Assembly: GCA_903917735.1 (NCBI GenBank)
Contig: CAIXBR010000095.1
Coordinates: 1 to 33,874 of the forward strand
Direction of reading: 5' to 3'
DNA length: 33,874 nt
DNA from: an uncultured Elusimicrobia bacterium
Lineage (GTDB): Bacteria > Elusimicrobiota > Elusimicrobia > Elusimicrobiales > UBA9959
Shown: positions 29,475 to 33,874 of the stretch, one piece after another
Layout: every line of letters begins with the position of its first letter
Numbering within the stretch: position 1 is the stretch's first letter
Notes under the pieces: generated by a model
Seen by the model: only the letters and a program-made list of their open reading frames with translations
The model's database searches: none
Told to the model about the DNA's origin: nothing
Translations under genes and position numbers: made by a program

Positions 29475-30118
29475 CAGATCTTTACGAAGGGAATAGTGTC
29501 GTCTTTTCCGGTTTTAAGGGCTTCAATAAGATTCTTCAGCCGGGGCAGAGCGTCGTTCTTGGCGAACAAACCCTCGGCGGCCTTAAGGCCCGCAGCGCGG
29601 CTGAAGAGGCCGGCCGGCATCGGGAGAGTAAAAGGGAGATCCAATTCCCGGGCTACTACGGGATTTACAGGCAGCAGCTTCAGGCCCTCTTCGCGGGCCA
29701 TGAATTCCATGACATCCGTCTCTTCTTCGCGGTCACGGTCGCTCTCCAGAATTGCGGACAGCTGGCCCAGCCCGAACAGGTACCGCGGCGCGCTGGTTAT
29801 GCCCTGGCCCGCGAAAAGGGAGGCGCGCACCGGCTCGTAATCGGCGTTCATGCGGGCTATCCACTTGTCTTTTTCGGGCTCGTAGGATTCCGGCATCACG
29901 AAAGCCAGCAGGTCCTTGGGCGGGTCGATGTACAGGAAAGGCTCCTCGTGCTGGATCATATCTTCGCAGTGGGGGCAGATCAGGAGGTCGAACTCGCCGC
30001 TGAGGATGAGTTCCTTGACGGCGTGATCGCGGTCGCCGCGGACCACGGTCCAGAAGTCGGCGTCGAAACTTTCGCCGCAGTGGGGACACTCTATCCGGAA
30101 TACGCCCTTGGTGGCCAT
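29474..30118 (-). CDS. CpXC zinc-ribbon domain protein
   Basis: This 214-residue protein has two C-P-x-C knuckles near the N-terminus: IECPHCGESFDADFWTVV (C11, C14) and LLICPHCEDMIQHEEPFLYI (about C48, C51). Between and after them are the strands typical of the CpXC domain (F-x-x-x-x-C-P-x-C-x-x-x-x-x-x...L, then Y-I-D-P-P). The remaining 140 residues are predicted mainly helical, with no recognised motif. CpXC proteins are of unknown function and bind zinc by inference. It sits 1 bp after the PLP enzyme and overlaps cca, so the three are surely co-transcribed. The combination hints at a link to tRNA or cysteine/amino-acid metabolism, but no more can be said. Confidence 0.8.
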   Translation of the reverse strand: MATKGVFRIECPHCGESFDADFWTVVRGDRDHAVKELILSGEFDLLICPHCEDMIQHEEPFLYIDPPKDLLAFVMPESYEPEKDKWIARMNADYEPVRASLFAGQGITSAPRYLFGLGQLSAILESDRDREEETDVMEFMAREEGLKLLPVNPVVARELDLPFTLPMPAGLFSRAAGLKAAEGLFAKNDALPRLKNLIEALKTGKDDTIPFVKI

Positions 30119-30119
30119 T

Positions 30120-31568
30120 TTACAGCCCCACTTCCCTGTTGAAAGCTTCTATCAGCCTGTCGTACTCGGTCACCATGCCGAAGGTCTCGTCCCAGAAGGA
30201 CGGGTCCCACAGCTGGCGCAGCTCGGTTGAAGTGCGGCCCTGCTGTTCCACCCAGGTGAAGTACTTCAGGTTGTGCACGGCCTTGCGGTCGGTATAGGTG
30301 AGCTCCTTCATGTAGTCAACGGTGCAGCCTAGCAGGCGGCGCTCGAAATCCACCAGCGCGTTCTCGCGGGTGTATTTGCCCATCTCTTTCTCCATTTCCT
30401 TAAGGCGCGATCCGTAGAGCTCCATGGAGTCGGTGAAGACGGTGACGATGACGTCGTCTTTCCCCATCTCGTAATACTTGGCGGTCTTGATGGCGCTGAG
30501 CATATTGGAGATGCCGGAGAAGCCAAGCAGGCCGAGCTGCGCGATGACCTCTTTCTTCACTCCGTACTGGGCCAGGACTTTCTTGCCTTCGGGTTCGTTG
30601 AAGAGGCGGGCTATGCGCACGCAGGCTTCGTCGTCGATGGCGGTGACCACGTCGGTGTTGCGGACGTTGTGCACCCAGGGGATGTGCTTGTCGCCTATGC
30701 CTTCTATGCGGTGTTCGCCGAAGCCGTTATTAAGGATGGTGGGGCACTGCAGGGCCTCGGAAGCGGTGATCTTCATGCCGGGGAACTTCTTTTTCAAGTA
30801 ATCGCCAGCGCCGATGGTGCCGGCGGAACCGGTGGCGGAGGTGAAGGCGGCCAGGCGGCTCTTGGGGCCTTTTATGGCATTGAAGGCTTCTTCGAGGGCG
30901 GAGCCGGTTACGTGGTAATGCCAGGTGGGGTTGCCCATCTCTTCGAACTGGTTGAAGATGACGCAGTCTTTGCGGGTCTTCTTTATTTCCCAGCACTTGT
31001 CGTAGATCTCTTTTACGTTGGATTCGGTGCCGGGGGTGGCAATGACTTCGGAACCTATTTCTTTGAGCCAGTCGAAGCGCTCTTTGCTCATGCCCTCAGG
31101 GAGGATGGCCACGGGGGTGGTGCCGAGCAGCTTAGAATCGAAGGCGCCGCCGCGGCAGTAGTTGCCGGTGGAGGGCCAGACGGCTTTCTGGGCCTCGGCG
31201 TCGAACTGGCCGGTGACGAGCTGCGGGGCCAGGCAGCCGAAGGCGGCACCGACTTTATGGGCGCCGGTGGGGAAGTATTTACCGACGATGCCGATGACGC
31301 GGGCATCTATGCCGGTTATTTCTTTGGGTATCTCGAGCATATTGACGGGGCCAAAGCCGCCGGTGTTATGGTCGTTGTGCCAGTTGATGCGGAAAAGGTT
31401 GATGGGGTTGATATCCCAGAGCCCGACGGGCTTAAGGGCTTTCTTGGTCTTGTCGGAGATGAGCGCGGTGTCCTTCATCTGCGCGAAAGTGGGAATGACG
31501 ATCTTGCGCTTGCGGCACAGGGCTGCGTTCTTCTTAACTATCGCCGCGTTAACCTTAAGCTTAGCCAT
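30120..31568 (-). CDS. PLP-dependent fold-type II enzyme (TrpB / cysteine-synthase-like)
   Basis: This 482-residue protein starts at the ATG at 31568 behind AGGAGGAAAC; the longer frame reaches into repeat DNA and is rejected. The Schiff-base lysine is probably K105 in YFPTGAHKVGAAFG, with an S/T-G-x-x-K-like TGAHK as in the tryptophan synthase beta family. STGNYCRGGA is a substrate or phosphate loop and FTSATGSAGTIGAGDYLKKK the glycine-rich PLP-phosphate loop. The pocket-facing parts (GNPTWHYHVTG, GLLGFSGISNMLSAIK) differ from both TrpB and CysK. This fits a subfamily of annotated pyridoxal-phosphate-dependent enzymes whose substrate is unknown. It is first in an operon with a CpXC protein and cca. 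Confidence 0.8.
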   Translation of the reverse strand: MAKLKVNAAIVKKNAALCRKRKIVIPTFAQMKDTALISDKTKKALKPVGLWDINPINLFRINWHNDHNTGGFGPVNMLEIPKEITGIDARVIGIVGKYFPTGAHKVGAAFGCLAPQLVTGQFDAEAQKAVWPSTGNYCRGGAFDSKLLGTTPVAILPEGMSKERFDWLKEIGSEVIATPGTESNVKEIYDKCWEIKKTRKDCVIFNQFEEMGNPTWHYHVTGSALEEAFNAIKGPKSRLAAFTSATGSAGTIGAGDYLKKKFPGMKITASEALQCPTILNNGFGEHRIEGIGDKHIPWVHNVRNTDVVTAIDDEACVRIARLFNEPEGKKVLAQYGVKKEVIAQLGLLGFSGISNMLSAIKTAKYYEMGKDDVIVTVFTDSMELYGSRLKEMEKEMGKYTRENALVDFERRLLGCTVDYMKELTYTDRKAVHNLKYFTWVEQQGRTSTELRQLWDPSFWDETFGMVTEYDRLIEAFNREVGL

Positions 31569-31748
31569 TGAAGTTTCCTCCGGTAAATGTCCCGATAATC
31601 TTTGCAAAAATCTTATTTTTATTATACAAATAAAAAATCCGACTGTCCTTTTTCTTAGAACAGACCGGAATACTGCATGGCTTTGGGTAATGAGCCGCGG
31701 GTGGAGCGAAGCGACACAATTCAACTGTATCTAACAGGATGCCCAATC

Positions 31749-31779
31749 GGGGCGGCGAGGGTGAGGGATTGTCGCCCCT
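31749..31779 (+). repeat. Remnant of the MITE-like element end
   Basis: GGGGCGGCGAGGG matches the terminal repeats at 15543 and 23562. A short GGGGCG...CGCCCC pairing closes it, but the rest of the element is gone. Confidence 0.5.
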
Positions 31780-31950
31780 CCGCAAAAACATTAGCAAGTA
31801 ACAGTTCTTGAGTCCTCCACAAAACAAAACCGCCGGCTTCCCTTAATATCTAATGCTCATGCCGTTGGACCTGCCTCGGCCCCTGATTTACGACTATTAA
31901 GTTTTCCTTAATAGTTGCGTCAGATGAGCTCATTAAAAATCTCGTTTAGT

Positions 31951-31974
31951 AAAAAGGCTCATACGGCCTTTTTT
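31951..31974. terminator. Terminator-like hairpin
   Basis: AAAAAGGC-TCATACG-GCCTTTTT has an 8-bp stem with A/T tracts on both sides, so it could end transcription in either direction. No adjacent gene clearly uses it. Confidence 0.45.
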
Positions 31975-32143
31975 CTGCCCATTAGAGCTACTCACCGGAA
32001 ATTTTAATATCGCCTGAAACTGTTTTGCCTTTGCCTAATTCCAGAGAGAGAAAGCAGAAAATTCTCAGAATGTGCCCCGAACAGCAAACCGTACACAATG
32101 CCGTAATGAAAGGTTAGGGTGCCTCATTGCGGAAGTCAGGAGT

Positions 32144-32172
32144 AAAGGGTCGAGTCTTTACTTTTGACCTTT
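32144..32172. repeat. REP-like hairpin next to the ORF6N remnant
   Basis: AAAGGGTCGAGTCTTTAC, then TTTTGACCTTT, pairs AAAGGGTC with GACCTTT. The left arm resembles the palindrome at 3559-3582. Similar GGGTC(A/G)AGTCTTTAC words are typical of REP sites mobilised by RAYT transposases, but no RAYT gene is visible. Confidence 0.4.
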
Positions 32173-32179
32173 CCACATC

Positions 32180-32699
32180 TTACGGTTTGAAGCCGGGGAT
32201 GATCTTGGGGGCGGGAGCGGTGTCGGGCGGCGGGGTCATCAGCATTTTTATCGCGTCGAAGACGTTTTTAAAATGGGAATCATATTTTTTCTCCATTTCG
32301 GCTAGTTTGCGCCGAAGGTCGGAGTGCGAAGCCAGAAACTCCCTTATTTTCGTAAAAGTCCGCATTATCTGTATGTTTACGTCTATAGCGCGGTCACTAT
32401 TGAGAATACTGGAAAGCATGGCCACCCCATTTTCCGTAAATGCGAACGGCCATGGACGAAGAATGCCTAAGCGGCTTGAACCGGTCGCATTTTGCGACCA
32501 GTTCGCTTTTTTCCTCTTCCACAAGCTGAAACATGAAATCCACGGGGAACCGTCTCTGATTGCGCTTAACCTGCTCGTTCAATCGTTTTGTCTCGACCTC
32601 ATATAGGCGGGCCAAATCACGATCGATCATAACTTTCCTGCCGCTCAATACAAATATTTTGCTTTCAATAATTTCCTGCGGAATTAAGTCTTTGGGCAT
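32180..32699 (-). pseudogene. ORF6N-domain protein, frameshifted
   Basis: From the ATG at 32699 (AAGGAGGGGGT upstream) the first frame encodes MPKDLIPQEIIESKIFVLSG, then [20 protein letters not shown] and [20 protein letters not shown], up to [11 protein letters not shown]. This is the ORF6N DNA-binding domain of phage and plasmid proteins. At about 32455 the frame breaks. A shift of one base joins it to [20 protein letters not shown], then [13 protein letters not shown] and a C-terminal coiled coil ([20 protein letters not shown]), which completes the usual ORF6N architecture. One extra base (or two missing) explains it. It has a hairpin repeat (R3) 30 bp upstream. Confidence 0.85.
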
Positions 32700-32729
32700 A
32701 CCCCCTCCTTTTATATACCGAAAACACCT

Positions 32730-32771
32730 AAATAGCTTAGCAGACGACCCCGACAGCGTACTGCCGGGGCA
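32730..32771 (-). repeat. Hairpin repeat, copy R3 (upstream of ORF6N)
   Basis: AAATAGCTTAGCAGACGA is followed by hairpin CCCCGACAG-CGTA-CTGCCGGGG (32748-32769, one mismatch). It is nearly identical to R2 at 5169-5210 over the whole 42 bp. It lies 30 bp before the ORF6N ATG. Confidence 0.75.
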
Positions 32772-32809
32772 ATAATGGGAGGGGGCCTGGCGGCTCCCAC
32801 CCATTCATC

Positions 32810-33700
32810 TTATTGCGCTTCGATGCTGGGGGTTTGGTCTTTTTTTACAACTGTGTCGTTAGAGATGGAGCCCACGCGCTTGAAGGACCACTTTAGATAG
32901 TACTTCGTGGGGCCGCGCGGGTCCACCGGCTCGGCCGGGCCTTTGGACTCCAGGTCCTTCGCGGTGAAGTACATCGTGTAGTCTTCACGGGTGTCGAAAG
33001 TGAAATCTTTCGAACCCTGCGAGCTGTCGAACCAGAAATGATTGTCTTTGAACAGCTCGATGTGGATAAACACCTTCTCCCCCGCGTATTCCTTCGCCCA
33101 GGAATCGTTCACCCCGAAAGTATACAGCCCTTTAACATAATAGAACGCGCCCAGGTTAAGCCCGTTCGCGTCCGGGTCCATAGCCATCTTACTCTGCGGC
33201 GTAAGTTCGAACAGCGTGTCGTAGTCACCCTCACGATTAACCGAGTACTTATAGGCGGCCTCGTTCACGTACAGGTCCATCCACGGGCCCTCAAGACACA
33301 CGTCGAAACTCTCGCGCTCCCACGGCCACAGCTTGCGAGCCGCCAGCTTTATCTGCGCCGTCTGGTTCCAACTCATCCCCGGGCGCTCATAGCAATTCTG
33401 CACCGGCACCGGAGTGCCATTCGGGCCCGGCTGCATCACCGTATTACATTCCTGCACGTACTCCATACTGTGCAGCCAAACCCTGTCGCTGGTTATATCG
33501 CCGGCGTCCGGGCCGAAAGAGAACCGGGCGCAGTCGCGCGTATAGCGGCTGCCGAATCTGGCCTCCGGAACCGCCAGCTCCGAATTCCGGGCCCGCGAAA
33601 TAGTTTCCCTCACGTTCACCCCCCGGTCGAAATCCACCTGTGCCTGCGCCAAGGCCACAAAGCTCATCAAAACAAACCCCACGAATATGCTTTTTTTCAT
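32810..33700 (-). CDS. Secreted protein, beta-rich, unknown function
   Basis: This 296-residue protein runs from the ATG at 33700 (GGGGAGGAATT upstream) with signal peptide MKKSIFVGFVLMSFVALAQA. The mature part is polar and beta-rich, with segments such as DRVWLHSMEYVQECNTVM, IKLAARKLWPWERESFDVCL and YLKWSFKRVG. It has four cysteines in the first half (CARF, ECN, NCY, VCL), likely disulfide-bonded in the periplasm. GPNGTPVPVQ and VDPRGPTK suggest turns between strands. I do not recognise a family. The insertion point of a group II intron lies 40 bp upstream, so the intron may have separated it from its original promoter. Confidence 0.7.
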   Translation of the reverse strand: MKKSIFVGFVLMSFVALAQAQVDFDRGVNVRETISRARNSELAVPEARFGSRYTRDCARFSFGPDAGDITSDRVWLHSMEYVQECNTVMQPGPNGTPVPVQNCYERPGMSWNQTAQIKLAARKLWPWERESFDVCLEGPWMDLYVNEAAYKYSVNREGDYDTLFELTPQSKMAMDPDANGLNLGAFYYVKGLYTFGVNDSWAKEYAGEKVFIHIELFKDNHFWFDSSQGSKDFTFDTREDYTMYFTAKDLESKGPAEPVDPRGPTKYYLKWSFKRVGSISNDTVVKKDQTPSIEAQ

Positions 33701-33740
33701 AATTCCTCCCCTATTATCGTCCCCCATCGTCCCAATAGCA

Positions 33741-33874
33741 ATCGAGTAGGAGGCGGGTGATTATTTCACCCGCCGTCCTCTCACACCACCGTACGTACCG
33801 TTCGGTATACGGCGGTTCATCAAAGCTCCACAGCCAAGGAAAGCCGTTTGCTTAGGCTCGGGAATCCCAGTTTC
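33741..33874 (-). mobile_element. 3' end of a group II intron (domains V and VI), running off the right edge
   Basis: On the minus strand, domain V occupies 33818-33783. The lower helix CCGCCGTA/TACGGTGG is followed by upper helix TACC-GAAC-GGTA with a two-base CG bulge on the 3' side, the textbook shape. Domain VI follows: GAG-AGGA-C-GGCGGGTGA pairs with TCACCCGCC-TCCT-A-CTC, leaving a single bulged A (33747), the branch point, seven bases from the 3' end GAT (33741). A frame ending in tandem TGA codons at 33822 and 33819 could be the tail of the intron-encoded reverse transcriptase; only about 17 residues are visible. The 5' part of the intron is outside the window. Confidence 0.85.

Larger units (their letters stand above)
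31569..32179. other. 611-bp gap with repeat remnants and hairpins, no gene found
   Basis: Next to the PLP gene lies GTGGAGCGAAGCGACACA (31702 area), shared with the element at 15543. A fragment with the MITE end GGGGCGGCGAGGG is at 31749. A stem ACTATTAAG/CTTAATAGT is at 31893-31915, a terminator-like hairpin at 31951-31974 and a GGTC/GACC hairpin at 32144-32172. The low-GC middle part has only short open frames without family resemblance. Confidence 0.6.

Overview
The window is a GC-rich bacterial chromosome segment with densely packed short operons on both strands. The gene set fits a Gram-negative, probably anaerobic or fermentative bacterium. I would place it in or near the Elusimicrobiota, because of the GSPG/PilA-like short pilin, the GAF/PAS kinase style, the TrpB-like PLP enzyme and the wHTH fragment. 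That placement is inference from protein style only.

Layout. 1-5260 is a mixed accessory region. It holds the start of an IS3-like OrfA at the left edge, a pyrimidine-dimer glycosylase, a lipocalin, an HNH-like protein, an aromatic-rich secreted protein, a membrane protein, and a decaying cluster (RhuM fragment, DUF3800-wHTH chimera with an amber codon, DUF559 nuclease). 5277-8198 encodes secreted proteins, including a HEAAH metallopeptidase-like protein. 8294-13380 holds an RNase J-like MBL hydrolase, a triple-BON protein interrupted by an in-frame TAG, a small membrane protein, an AsmA/DUF748-like protein and a 5'-nucleotidase. 13495-19294 is a deoxynucleotide block: ChrB-domain protein, dut, nrdG, nrdD fused to a glutaredoxin-like domain, and nrdR, with a pair of NrdR boxes upstream. 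19884-25059 holds a pilin, a nucleoside phosphorylase, recG and a purine-type NCS2 permease. 25178-25790 contains no protein gene but two tandem copies of a structured RNA, followed by a response regulator and a PAS kinase that lacks its ATPase domain. 28587-31568 is a PLP enzyme / CpXC protein / cca operon. The right end has a frameshifted ORF6N gene, a secreted protein and the 3' end (domains V and VI) of a group II intron.

Ties between genes. nrdR-nrdD-nrdG-dut together cover dNTP synthesis and dUTP control, and the NrdR boxes imply autoregulation. The phosphorylase, permease and secreted nucleotidase fit nucleotide salvage. Intergenic DNA is rich in repeats: an inverted-repeat (MITE-like) family in three full copies, one half copy, one diverged relative and one remnant, and a separate hairpin repeat found directly upstream of three accessory genes.

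The strongest candidate for something undescribed is the tandem RNA at 25218-25517 and 25585-25788. It has a 55-nt identical core, compensatory changes in two flanking helices, matched upstream sequences and matched terminators.
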